From NCBI RefSeq assembly GCF_000621205.1, contig NZ_JHYY01000036.1, positions 21,034-85,033 of the forward strand: a DNA stretch of 64,000 nt, in the 5' to 3' direction. Under the pieces are notes generated by a model. That model worked only from the letters and a program-made list of their open reading frames with translations. It made no database searches and was not told the origin of the DNA. Shown piece after piece: positions 53,066-61,425 of the stretch. Positions within the stretch are counted from its first letter, which is position 1. Every line of letters begins with the position of its first letter. The position numbers were made by a program, and so were the translations under genes. Origin of the DNA: Halotalea alkalilenta DSM 17697 (lineage in GTDB: Bacteria > Pseudomonadota > Gammaproteobacteria > Pseudomonadales > Halomonadaceae).

Positions 53066-53092
53066 GCCTGGACGCAATGCGTCGAGCGCGTC

Positions 53093-53857
53093 TCAGATCC
53101 CCGAGCGGGCGAGGAAGTCGCGAAGCCTGGGGCTCGCAGGGGAGCCGAACAGCCGCTGCGGCGGGCCCTGTTCCTCGATCCGCCCGGCGTTCATGAACAC
53201 CACCTGGTCGGAGACCTCGCGGGCGAAGCGCATTTCGTGGGTGACCAGCACCATGGTCATGCCGTCCTGGGCAAGGCCCCGGATGGTGTCGAGCACCTCG
53301 GCGACGCGTTCGGGATCGAGCGCCGAGGTCGCTTCGTCGAACAGCATCACCTTGGGCTTCATCGCCACCGCGCGGGCGATCGCTACGCGCTGCTGCTGGC
53401 CGCCGGATAGCTGCGAGGGACGATGGTGCCGGTGGGCCAGCATGCCCACGCGCTCGAGCCAGCCTTCGGCCTGCTCGACCGCCTCGGCGCGGGACAGCCC
53501 GCGCACCTTGGTCAGCCCAAGGGTGATGTTGTCGAGCGCACTGAGATGGGGAAACAGATTGAATTGCTGGAACACCATCCCGGTCATCGCGCGCTGCTTG
53601 GCGATCCTGCGCTCGCTGTCGCGGACGCGTTTGCCGTCGCGCTCGCGATAGCCGATCGGTTGGCCATCGACCAGGATGCGGCCGCCCTGGAAGGCCTCGA
53701 GCAGGTTGATGCAGCGCAGCAGGGTGGTCTTGCCCGAACCGCTCGAGCCTATGATCGAGACCACCTCGCCAACCTTGACGCTCAGGTTCACTCCCTTGAG
53801 CACCTCGAGGGTATCGTAGCTTTTGTGCAGGTCCTGGATGTCGATCAGCACGGTCAT
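53093..53857 (-). CDS. Polar amino-acid-type ABC ATPase
   Basis: 254 residues from ATG 53857, overlapping the permease stop by 4 bases. Walker A GSSGSGKTT, signature LSGGQQQRVAIARAV, Walker B VMLFDEATSALDPE (Glu-Ala in place of the usual Glu-Pro) and VTHEM. A short insert with YRERDGKRVRDSERRIAKQR before the Q-loop is typical of HisP/ArtP-type proteins. Completes an importer with the two permeases and binding protein upstream on this strand. Confidence 0.93.
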   Translation of the reverse strand: MTVLIDIQDLHKSYDTLEVLKGVNLSVKVGEVVSIIGSSGSGKTTLLRCINLLEAFQGGRILVDGQPIGYRERDGKRVRDSERRIAKQRAMTGMVFQQFNLFPHLSALDNITLGLTKVRGLSRAEAVEQAEGWLERVGMLAHRHHRPSQLSGGQQQRVAIARAVAMKPKVMLFDEATSALDPERVAEVLDTIRGLAQDGMTMVLVTHEMRFAREVSDQVVFMNAGRIEEQGPPQRLFGSPASPRLRDFLARSGI

Positions 53858-54540
53858 ACCGGACTCCTGGGCTTGCCGGCCCCTTCGAGATGCCGGGAGA
53901 GGTACTTGCCGAGCATGTCGATGCAGAAGTTGATCGCGAAGTAGATCGCGCCGGCGAGGAAGTAGAACTGCAGGTTGAGGAAATTGTTGCTGATGATCTG
54001 CTGGCTGGTGAGCAGCAGTTCGGCCACCCCGATCACCGACAGGAGCGTCGACGCCTTGACCATCTCCGCCGCGGCGGTGACCCAGGTCGGCATTGCCAGG
54101 CGCATCGCCTGTGGGAACAGCACATAGAGGCAGATCCTCGGAAAGGTCAGGCCGATCGCCCGGCCTGCCTCGAGCTGGCCGATCGGCAGCGCCTGCAGCG
54201 CGCCGCGCCAGATCTCGGCGACGTGGGAGGCGCAGAACAGGCAAAGCGCCACCGCACCGGCCTGGAAGGGCGTGAGCGGCAGGCCGAGCGGCGTCGACAT
54301 GTAGTAGGTGGCGAGCACCAGCACCAGCACGGGGGTGCCGCGGATCAGATCGACGTAGAGCCGGGCGGGCCAGCGCAGCGGCGCGCTGGCGTAGGCCAGC
54401 GCCAGGCCGATCAGCATGCCGAGCAGGGTGCCGGAGGCGATCGCCAGCGCAGAGACGCTGACGGTGGTCCAGGCGCCTTGGAGCAGCATGCCGCGATTTG
54501 CGACGATCTCGCTCAGGAAGTAGCTGAGTTCCAGGTCCAT
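53854..54540 (-). CDS. Polar amino-acid-type ABC permease
   Basis: 228 residues, five predicted spans, with DLIRGTPVLVLVLATYYMS and EAGRAIGLTFPRICLYVLFPQAMRLAMPTW as EAA loop. ATG 54540 lies 10 bases after the previous permease stop. The C-terminus (EGAGKPRSPV) overlaps the ATPase start. Confidence 0.9.
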   Translation of the reverse strand: MDLELSYFLSEIVANRGMLLQGAWTTVSVSALAIASGTLLGMLIGLALAYASAPLRWPARLYVDLIRGTPVLVLVLATYYMSTPLGLPLTPFQAGAVALCLFCASHVAEIWRGALQALPIGQLEAGRAIGLTFPRICLYVLFPQAMRLAMPTWVTAAAEMVKASTLLSVIGVAELLLTSQQIISNNFLNLQFYFLAGAIYFAINFCIDMLGKYLSRHLEGAGKPRSPV

Positions 54541-54550
54541 GGCGTCGGCC

Positions 54551-55207
54551 TCATAGCCGCAAGCGGGATTCGAGCCCCCTGAGCAGCAGGCTGATCAGGT
54601 AGCAGGTGGCGATGTAGAGTGCTGCGGTGACGCTCCAGACTTCGAGCACGCGAAAGCTCTCCGAGTTGATCTTCTGGGCATAGAAGGTCAGTTCTGGCAC
54701 TGCGATCGCGGCCGCCAGCGAGGTGTCCTTGAACAGCGAGACGAAATTGTTGGCGAAGGCAGGCATGGCGTTGCGCAGCATCACTGGTAGCACTACGTAG
54801 TACTTGATCGAAAGCGGGGTCAGGCCGATCGCCTGGCCCGCCTCGCTGATGCCCGGGGGCACACCGAGCAGCCCGGCGCGGAATACCTCGGTCATGTAGG
54901 CCGCGGCGTAGAGCGACAGCGCGAGAACGAAGCTCGTGCTCTTGTCGAAGGCGAGGCCGAGCTGCGGCAGGCCGAAGAAGATGAACAGCACGATCACCAG
55001 GATCGGCAGGTTGCGCACGATCGAGACGTAGCCGAAGGCCAGCGCCCGCAGCGCCGGGTGCTTGCCCGTCGCGCAGAAGGCGAGTACCAGTCCGGCGATG
55101 CTGCCGATCGCGATCGAAAGCACGGCGAGACCCAGGCCCAGGGCCAGCCCTTCGAGCAGCAGCGGCCAGTTCTGCCATACGGGGGTGAAGTTGAAGGTGT
55201 AGTTCAT
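54551..55207 (-). CDS. Polar amino-acid-type ABC permease
   Basis: 218 residues from ATG 55207 (MNYTFNFTPVWQNWPLLLEG). VRNLPILVIVLFIFFGLP and EAGQAIGLTPLSIKYYVVLPVMLRNAMPAF are family hallmarks. The longer frame to 55273 begins with an arginine-rich run encoded by an intercistronic hairpin and is not used. Confidence 0.9.
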   Translation of the reverse strand: MNYTFNFTPVWQNWPLLLEGLALGLGLAVLSIAIGSIAGLVLAFCATGKHPALRALAFGYVSIVRNLPILVIVLFIFFGLPQLGLAFDKSTSFVLALSLYAAAYMTEVFRAGLLGVPPGISEAGQAIGLTPLSIKYYVVLPVMLRNAMPAFANNFVSLFKDTSLAAAIAVPELTFYAQKINSESFRVLEVWSVTAALYIATCYLISLLLRGLESRLRL

Positions 55208-55247
55208 GCGCAAGGTCGACCTGGAGGCGGTGATTATCGCGTCGGCT

Positions 55248-55278
55248 CGCCGGCGCCGCCGTTGCGGCGGCACCGGCG
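55248..55278. terminator. Intercistronic hairpin between binding-protein and permease genes
   Basis: CGCCGG-C-GCCGCC (55248-55260) pairs with GGCGGC-A-CCGGCG (55266-55278) around GTTGC: 12 pairs with one mismatch, extremely GC-rich. Placed just after the binding-protein stop, as in the other ABC operon (47054-47082). Confidence 0.6.
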
Positions 55279-55285
55279 CGATTCT

Positions 55286-56116
55286 TCAGGGCGAGGGGAA
55301 GCCAGGCCGCGGGGCGGGCGGGGTTTCGCCGAACCACTTCTCGAACGCTTGCGCATAGGCGTCGAATTCGACCCCATGCTTGGCCTCGAACAGGGTGGTG
55401 TTGAGGAAGTTCAGCCAGCGCTGGTCTCCCGGGGCCACCGCGCAGCTGTAGGACTGCGGCATCCAGGCGTAGCCGGCGTCGACATAGCGGTTGGGGTTCT
55501 GCTGCAGGTACCAGCGCAGCGTCGACAGGTCGGTCGCCACCGCGTCGGCCCGGCGCGAGTTGAGCGCCTGGTAGATCATGTCCTGGCTCTGGTACTGGTC
55601 GACCTTCGCCTCGGGCAGTGCCTTGTGCACCATCTCTTCGGCGTAGACGTTCTGCAGCACCGCCACGGTCACCTCGCTCCCCGCCTGCGCCAGCGCGTCG
55701 AAGTCGCCGTAGTCGCCGCCGGCGCGCATCAACAGGCCGACGCCTTCACGGTAGTAGGGGATGGTGAACTCGACCTGCTGGGCGCGCGCCGCGGTCACCG
55801 TCATCGCTTGGCAGGAGAGGTCGACGTTGCCGGTCAGCAGGTTGGGGATGCGCGCGTCGGATGACTGGTTGACGAAGCGGACTTTGGAAGGGTCGTTGAA
55901 CAATCCCTTGGCCAGCAGATGGCCGATATCGGCGTCGAAGCCGACGGTCTCGCCATTCTGGGTGAAATGCCAGGGCGGGTTGGCGGTGCCCGTGCCGATC
56001 ACGATTTCGCCGCGCTCGAGCACCTCGTCGAGCTTGTCTGCATAGGCCTGGCAGGAGAGCGAAGAAAGCGCCAGGCAGGTACTCGCCAGCGCGAGTACGC
56101 GGTGGGAAGCGTTCAT
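55286..56116 (-). CDS. Polar amino-acid-type ABC substrate-binding protein
   Basis: 276 residues from ATG 56116 (GAGGA upstream). Signal peptide ends SLSCQAYA; VLERGEIVIGTGTANPPWHF and VGFDADIGHLLAKGLF open the SBP-3 fold; the arginine in SDARIPNLLTGNVDL normally holds the substrate alpha-carboxylate. The gene is divergent from an IclR regulator 138 bases away. In that gap are two related sites, TTTCGGACA (56153-56161) and TATCGGACG (56172-56180). Confidence 0.88.
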   Translation of the reverse strand: MNASHRVLALASTCLALSSLSCQAYADKLDEVLERGEIVIGTGTANPPWHFTQNGETVGFDADIGHLLAKGLFNDPSKVRFVNQSSDARIPNLLTGNVDLSCQAMTVTAARAQQVEFTIPYYREGVGLLMRAGGDYGDFDALAQAGSEVTVAVLQNVYAEEMVHKALPEAKVDQYQSQDMIYQALNSRRADAVATDLSTLRWYLQQNPNRYVDAGYAWMPQSYSCAVAPGDQRWLNFLNTTLFEAKHGVEFDAYAQAFEKWFGETPPAPRPGFPSP

Positions 56117-56254
56117 GATGATCCTCGAGTCTTTGTTGTGATTGTCTGGTATTTCGGACACAATTCTTGTTTATCGGACGAGAAAAAGCATAATTGGCTT
56201 CAGCGGGCCGCGCAAGCACGGTGCCGGGGAGACCAGACGTGAGGAGAGGGAGCG

Positions 56255-57028
56255 ATGAGCGAAGCAACCACAGGGAAGGGGCGGGCTCGGGGGATCGACC
56301 GGATCATCGGGCTATGCGACTGCCTGCACCGGGTGGGCCGGCCGGTCAGCGTGCGCGAGCTGGTCGAGCTGACCCAGGCGCCGCGCTCGAGCGTCTATGA
56401 GCAGGTCGCGACGCTGCTCGAGGCGGGATGGCTCGAGGAGCGCACCGATGGCCTTTTGTTCTTCGGACGCAAGATGCATTACTTCGGCACCGACTACCTG
56501 CGCCATGACGATTTCATCGCCCGTGCCCGCCGGGTGCTGGTCGAGCTCACCGCCGAGCACGCCGAGACCAGCCAGCTATGCATGCTGGAGGGCGACAAGT
56601 ACGTGGTGGCGCTCTCCGAGATGCCGCCCCGGCCCTTTGCGATCAGCTCAGAGGTCGGCATGGCGACGCCGATTCCCTGGACCGCCTCTGGACGCGTGCT
56701 GCTCGAGGGGTATGATGCGGCGGCACTGCATGCTTTCGTCCCGGAAGAGGATTTCATCCTGCCGAGCGGTGAGCGGATCCAGCCTGCGGATTTCGCCGCC
56801 GACATCTCCCGCGCCGCGTCCCAGGGGTATGCGGTCACCCGCGGGTTGGTCGATGGCTTCGCCTGCTGCATCGCGGTGCCGATTCGCGACCTGCGGGGCA
56901 AGGTCAAGGCGACGATCTGCTTCACCGTGGGCAACGACATCGACGACCAACGACTGGCGATGCTGGTCGAGGTGCTCAGCGAGGCGGGCAGGCGGCTCTC
57001 CGAGGTGAGCGTTTCCGGGGCGAGATGA
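56255..57028 (+). CDS. IclR-family transcriptional regulator
   Basis: 257 residues. Winged helix VSVRELVELTQAPRSSVYEQVATLLEAGWLEE at about 30-60. The effector domain includes the IclR-type blocks TPIPWTASGRVLL and FACCIAVPIRDLRGKVKATICF. GAGGAGAGGGAGCG provides the ribosome site. It faces away from the amino-acid importer and probably represses it. Confidence 0.9.
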   Translation: MSEATTGKGRARGIDRIIGLCDCLHRVGRPVSVRELVELTQAPRSSVYEQVATLLEAGWLEERTDGLLFFGRKMHYFGTDYLRHDDFIARARRVLVELTAEHAETSQLCMLEGDKYVVALSEMPPRPFAISSEVGMATPIPWTASGRVLLEGYDAAALHAFVPEEDFILPSGERIQPADFAADISRAASQGYAVTRGLVDGFACCIAVPIRDLRGKVKATICFTVGNDIDDQRLAMLVEVLSEAGRRLSEVSVSGAR

Positions 57029-57131
57029 ATGCCGACCGGCATCGACCGGGCTTGCACGTAGCCTATCCTTTGCGATGGCGGCTCAGGCTCGCCGCCGCCC
57101 CCTATCATTTTACAAGCCGACGTGGAGTCCT

Positions 57132-58013
57132 ATGTTCGCGCAGCTGTTCGCCGTCATGGCACCGGTGCTGGCGGGTGCCGGAGTGGGCTATCTGTGGGTA
57201 CGCGCCAAGCAGGCCTATCCCACCGATTTCGTCTCCAAACTCACGCTCAACATCGGCACGCCCTGCCTGATCATCTCTTCCCTCGCCGAGACCCGGGTGG
57301 ATTTCGCCACCTTCAGCGTCATCGCCGGGGCCACGCTGCTCGCGCTTTTCACCCTGGCGATGCTCGGCTTGGTGATGTGCCGGGTGAGAGAGCTCGATTG
57401 GAAGGTCTTCGTGCCGGCGATGATCTTTCCCAACACCGGCAACATGGGGCTGCCGATCTCTCTCTACGCCTTCGGCCAGGTCGGTTTCGGCTACGCGGTT
57501 TCGATCCTGGTGGTGGTCTCGCTGATCCAGTTCGTGTTCAGCGTCTCGATCGGCTCAGCCCGTCCGCTGCGCGCACTGTCGAGAACGCCGACGATCTATG
57601 CGATCGCGATTTCGCTGCTGCTGATGGTGTTCGATCTCAGGCTTCCCTCCTGGCTCTTCAACGTCACCCACCTGCTGGCCGGATTCACCATTCCGCTGAT
57701 GCTGATCACCCTCGGTGTCTCACTGGCCAGCATCCGGGTGGCCAACCTGGCCGGCGGGCTGGCGTTCGGGGCGGTACGTACGCTCTTGGTGATCCCCGTA
57801 TGCCTCGCCGCCGGATGGATATTCGGGCTCAGCGCTGCCAACACCGCCCAGCTGCTGCTGCAGCTGTGCATGCCGGTGGCGGTCTACAACTACATGTTCG
57901 CCCAGCGCGCAGGGCGTTCGCCCGAGCTGGTGGCGGGGCTGGTGTTCAGCTCCACGCTGCTGTCGCTGTTCTACCTGCCGGTGATCCTCGCGGTGATATT
58001 CAGCCTCGAATGA
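57132..58013 (+). CDS. AEC-family membrane carrier (auxin-efflux-carrier type)
   Basis: 293 residues, ten predicted spans in two halves. TLNIGTPCLIISSLAE, IFPNTGNMGLPISLYAFG and LLLQLCMPVAVYNYMFAQRAG carry the unwound-helix motifs (N-x-x-N-x-G, P-x-x-x-Y). The ATG at 57132 follows GGAG. AEC proteins move small organic acids or amino-acid derivatives; the substrate is not known. It follows the IclR gene by about 100 bases and may belong to the same salvage cluster. Confidence 0.88.
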   Translation: MFAQLFAVMAPVLAGAGVGYLWVRAKQAYPTDFVSKLTLNIGTPCLIISSLAETRVDFATFSVIAGATLLALFTLAMLGLVMCRVRELDWKVFVPAMIFPNTGNMGLPISLYAFGQVGFGYAVSILVVVSLIQFVFSVSIGSARPLRALSRTPTIYAIAISLLLMVFDLRLPSWLFNVTHLLAGFTIPLMLITLGVSLASIRVANLAGGLAFGAVRTLLVIPVCLAAGWIFGLSAANTAQLLLQLCMPVAVYNYMFAQRAGRSPELVAGLVFSSTLLSLFYLPVILAVIFSLE

Positions 58014-58152
58014 ACGGCGCGCAGAGGGCGTTGGTAGCGCCGCCGTAGCCTTTGACGAAATAGTTACGATCGACGGCGATTTCCAGCACTTAGGACATAG
58101 GCAGCCGGTGGAAAAACTGCTTAAACTGGCGGCTCCGTCAGATGGAGGTACT

Positions 58153-58584
58153 ATGTCCTTGCGTGTCCTATCTATTCCTTCCGTTGGAAAGCGCTGGTTC
58201 TGCGCTTCAAAGCTCGTCGGTGTGACCCTTGCCACTGTGATGCTCGCCGGCTGCTCTTCTATCTGGCCATTCAATCGCGCGGATGAGCCGGCCGAAACCC
58301 CGCAGCAGGCCTTGCAGGTGATTCCCTCCCGTCCATCGCCCCAGCAGGCGGCGCAGAGCGACCCCAAGCAGATCGGCCAGCAGGTGTGCAAGTCGCTGCC
58401 CAGCAAGCTGTGGGGGGAGTTCATCATGGTCGGTAAGGTCGATGCCATCGGCGAGGACTACCTGATGAAGGTCGACCTCGATCGGGTCCAGCTCAAGGGC
58501 CAGCCGAAGATGACCCAGAATGGCTTTCCCAAGAATGTCTGGGCGATGCAGAACGAATGGTACGAGTGCCAGGATCCGGTCTGA
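58153..58584 (+). CDS. Small lipoprotein of unknown function
   Basis: 143 residues from ATG 58153, which has GGAGG four bases upstream; a GTG at 58108 lacks one. Lipobox LAGC puts the lipidated Cys at residue 34. The mature part is Pro/Gln/Ala-rich for 45 residues and then forms a small compact domain with two further cysteines (VCKSLPSKLWGEF, WYECQDPV) that may pair. No family recognised. Isolated gene. Confidence 0.75.
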   Translation: MSLRVLSIPSVGKRWFCASKLVGVTLATVMLAGCSSIWPFNRADEPAETPQQALQVIPSRPSPQQAAQSDPKQIGQQVCKSLPSKLWGEFIMVGKVDAIGEDYLMKVDLDRVQLKGQPKMTQNGFPKNVWAMQNEWYECQDPV

Positions 58585-58827
58585 CCTGGCTGTACCCGGA
58601 GCGGACCGGTCGCGGGCTACGAACCTGAGTGGCTTCGATGTTTCGCGCGTGGTCCGCCGCTCGGATGAGCTGTCTCCAACGCTGGTGTCTTCGTTGTCGC
58701 GATATGCAAGTGCTTCTCGGCGCAGCGAAAAGTGCTTAATTCAGACTGAGAGGCGCGTCGCGCAACGATACAGCGCGGCTGCTTTTGGTTAGATTGGTGG
58801 CAACGCCCATCTTCCAGGAGACGCCAG
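58585..58827. other. Intergenic region before the YccA-type gene
   Basis: About 240 bases with no gene; probably contains the yccA promoter near the A/T-richer end. No operator-like dyad seen. Confidence 0.4.
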
Positions 58828-59502
58828 ATGGAAAACCGTAGCTACGGCATCGGTCAGCGCACAGGCGAGCGCTCGATAATCGCCCATAAAGTTCTTCGCA
58901 ACACCTACATGCTGCTCGCGATGACGCTGCTGTTCTCGGCGGTCACCGCTGCGGCGGCGGTGGGCCTCGGGGTGCAGCGGATGAACATCCTGTTGTTCCT
59001 GGTCGGTGCCTACGGACTGATGTTCCTCGTGCACCGCACCGCCAATTCCGCCGCGGGGCTGCTTTCCACCTTCGCCTTCACCGGCTTCATGGGGTTCTCG
59101 CTCGGGCCGATCTTGAGCGCCTATCTGTCGATGAGCGGCGGTCCGCAGTTGGTGATGACTGCGCTGGGCATGACCGGGGCGGCCTTCGTCGGCCTTTCCG
59201 CAGTGGTGCTGGTGACCCGCAAGGATTTCGGCTTTCTCGCCAATTTCATCTTCGTCGGCATGATCGTGCTGCTGCTGTCGATGCTCGGCGCGTGGCTGTT
59301 CCAGCTGCCGGGCATGATGCTTGCGATCTCCGCGGGTTTCGTGCTGCTCTCTTCGGCGCTGATCCTGTATGAAACCAGCCAGATCATCCACGGTGGGCAG
59401 GACAACTATATCCTCGCGACCATTTCCCTGTACGTCGCGATCTACAACCTGTTCCTCAGTCTGCTCAGCCTGCTCGGTATGGGTGGTGGCAGCGACGATT
59501 GA
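58828..59502 (+). CDS. yccA: YccA-type Bax-inhibitor-1 family membrane protein
   Basis: 224 residues, seven predicted spans. Conserved BI-1 features are FTGFMGFSLGPILSAYL, a TRKDFGFLANF loop and the late YETSQIIHGGQDNYILATISLYVAIYNLF. E. coli YccA modulates the FtsH protease at the inner membrane. Ends GMGGGSDD. AGGAGACGCCAG precedes the ATG. A strong hairpin follows. Confidence 0.92.
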   Translation: MENRSYGIGQRTGERSIIAHKVLRNTYMLLAMTLLFSAVTAAAAVGLGVQRMNILLFLVGAYGLMFLVHRTANSAAGLLSTFAFTGFMGFSLGPILSAYLSMSGGPQLVMTALGMTGAAFVGLSAVVLVTRKDFGFLANFIFVGMIVLLLSMLGAWLFQLPGMMLAISAGFVLLSSALILYETSQIIHGGQDNYILATISLYVAIYNLFLSLLSLLGMGGGSDD

Positions 59503-59573
59503 CGCGCGACCTGCCTGAGACGATCACTCCGCCATTTTGAATCGCGCTGGTGGAGTCGGGTGGTTGGCATGTG

Positions 59574-59607
59574 AGGCCTGGGCCCGTTGTTCACGGGGCC
59601 CAGGCCT
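59574..59607. terminator. 12-bp perfect hairpin after yccA
   Basis: AGGCCTGGGCCC (59574-59585) pairs with GGGCCCAGGCCT (59596-59607) around GTTGTTCACG. It is about 70 bases after the yccA stop. The left arm and loop start recur at 59938-59956 on the other side of the repeat element, so this hairpin seems to be the duplicated target. Confidence 0.65.
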
Positions 59608-59611
59608 CGTA

Positions 59612-59937
59612 TCAATGACAAACCCCTTTTAACCCAGCGACGTTTTCCATCTAGGCGAGTCGAGAACCGTTTGGGTCCTAACGCGCCTCTTGCTCGCTTA
59701 GATGCGAGGGGCGGTCCCCTCGCGCTCCCCCTGAAAGGGGACGCGCCGCCACGAGATCGCGAAACCCTGGCCGATCAATCGCTTGCCCTCGGGTCGGCGC
59801 GCATGGACGTCCCTGTCCGGGCGCGCCTTTTGCGACATCCATGTCGCAAACCCCGGTGCAAGCGATTGCCGGCCAGCGCGCTCTCGGAGGCGGCTGGAAA
59901 CCATCGTGGCATCTTCAAATACTTCATCGGCAATCTG
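59612..59937 (+). repeat. Dispersed ~309-bp repeat, copy B (IS-end derivative)
   Basis: Inverted relative to copy A (34150-34480). The core 59614-59921 aligns throughout; the right edge reads, on the reverse strand, CAGATTGCCGATGAAGTATTTG against CAGACTGCTGACAAAATATTTG in copy A. No transposase part is attached. It sits between a complete terminator hairpin and a partial copy of that hairpin (AGGCCTGGGCCCCGTTGTT, 59938-59956), as expected if insertion duplicated the palindrome and a later IS3 insertion cut the second copy. Confidence 0.78.
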
Positions 59938-59956
59938 AGGCCTGGGCCCCGTTGTT

Positions 59957-60108
59957 TGAACTGACCCCAAGAAGTTGGACGGTTTAGTAAGCTAGGGGCC
60001 GAAGGCCTGGGTCCGGTACTGAACCGGGCTCAGGCCTTTCAGTGTCATCTCGATAAGTTCGTGGCCGTGGACGCGGATGTAGTCACGGGTGGTGGGGCAC
60101 TTAGGCCG
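59957..60108 (-). mobile_element. IS3-family insertion sequence scar
   Basis: TGAACTGACCCCAAGAAGTTGGACG at 59957 onward resembles IS3-family (IS150-like) ends. The reverse strand then encodes the last 38 residues of an OrfB transposase (59992-60108): RDYIRVHGHELIEMTLKGLS, then PVQYRTQAFGP, stop TAG. LSPVQYRT is the conserved C-terminal motif. The rest is deleted up to the end of the permease gene. Confidence 0.75.
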
Positions 60109-60130
60109 GCTTCATCGGCCCGGGCCACGT

Positions 60131-61378
60131 TCAATCCCGTGCCTTCCGAGCCGGTGCTTCGATGCGGTGCTTGTCGCGGAAGGCGAGGAGGAAGAGCAGC
60201 AGGACGATCAGCGCGAACATCGCCGGGAAGAGCCATATACCCTGCCAGGCATGGGTGCCATTGGTCGCGAAGTACTCGGTGATATGGCCCGCCACCCAGA
60301 AGCCGATCAGCATTCCCACGCCATAGGTCGCCAGCGTGATCATGCCCTGGGCGGAATTCTTGAATCGTTCGCCCGCTTTGGCATCGGTCTAGATCTGGCC
60401 GGAAACGAAGAAGAAGTCATAGCAGACGCCGTGGAGCGCGATACCGATGATCAGCATGAACATCAGTCCTTCGCTGTCGCCGAAGGCGAATAGCGCATAG
60501 CGCAGCGCCCAGGCCAGCATCCCGATCAACAGTGTCGCCTTGATGCCGAAGCGGTGGATGAACACCGGCAGCATCAGCATGAAGAGCACTTCGGAAATCT
60601 GCCCAAGCGTCATCGTACCGGTGGGATTGGAGACGCCGATCTCGGCCAGGAAGGGGTTCGCATTCTGATAGTAGAAGGCGAGGGGAATGCAGATCAGTAC
60701 GGAGGAGATGAAGAAGATGGCGTAGTTTCTGTCCTTGAGCAGCCTGAGTGCGTCGATCCCCAATACCTCCTTCACACCCTCCTTCTTGCCGCCGCCGCTC
60801 GTCGCCTTCGGCGGTGTCCGCGGCAGGGTGAAGCTGTAGAGCCCCAGCATCAGAGAAGCGACCGCGCACATCAGGAAGGTATTGCGCAAAAGGCCCGCGC
60901 CGATCGCCCGGGAAGAGTCCCAGGAAAACACGTAGCTGATCGTGAGCCCTGCGACGATCCAGCCGATCGTGCCCCATACCCGGATCCTGGCGAACTCGCT
61001 CGAGGGATCGTCGAGCTGGCGAAACGAGACTGAGTTCACCAGCGCCAGCGTCGGCATGTAGAGAATCATGTAGGCCAGCACCAGCGGATAGAAGGTCGCG
61101 AAGTCGTCCGCCAGGTACAGCGCGTACATCAGCGCAGCGCCGCCGAGGTGCAGCACACCGAGGATGCGCTCGGCGTTGAAGTAGCGATCGGCGATCAGCC
61201 CAATGATGAACGGTGCGATGATCGCCCCCCAGGACTGGGTGGAGAACGCCATGCCTATCTGGCTGCCGGTAGCCTCGAGATCGCTCGCGAGGAAGGTGCC
61301 CAGGGTGACGAACCAGCCTCCCCAGATGAAGAACTGCAGGAACATCATGATGCTCAGGCGCATGCGTATCGTAACCAT
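60131..61378 (-). pseudogene. NupG-like MFS nucleoside permease split by an in-frame TAG
   Basis: The full frame would encode 415 residues, normal for NupG/XapB-type carriers. N-terminal MRLSIMMFLQFFIWGGWFVTLG, FSTQSWGAIIAPFIIGLIADRYF, and FYYQNANPFLAEIG are all typical. At 60389-60391 the sense strand reads TAG after FFVSGQI. The same frame continues TDAKAGERFKNSAQGMITLATYGVG to a natural end 86 codons later. In relatives this is GQIYTD, so a Tyr codon became TAG by one change. Loss of the last two or three spans should inactivate it. Confidence 0.85.
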
Positions 61379-61425
61379 GCAACACCTCTATGGATCGCTG
61401 GGGAGGCCTTTACACAAACAAGGCG

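Noticed and set aside
47818..60391. Full reassignment of TAG to an amino acid
   Set aside because: TAG is the natural stop of several intact genes here (134, 3375, 17287), so it still terminates; suppression or mutation is more likely.
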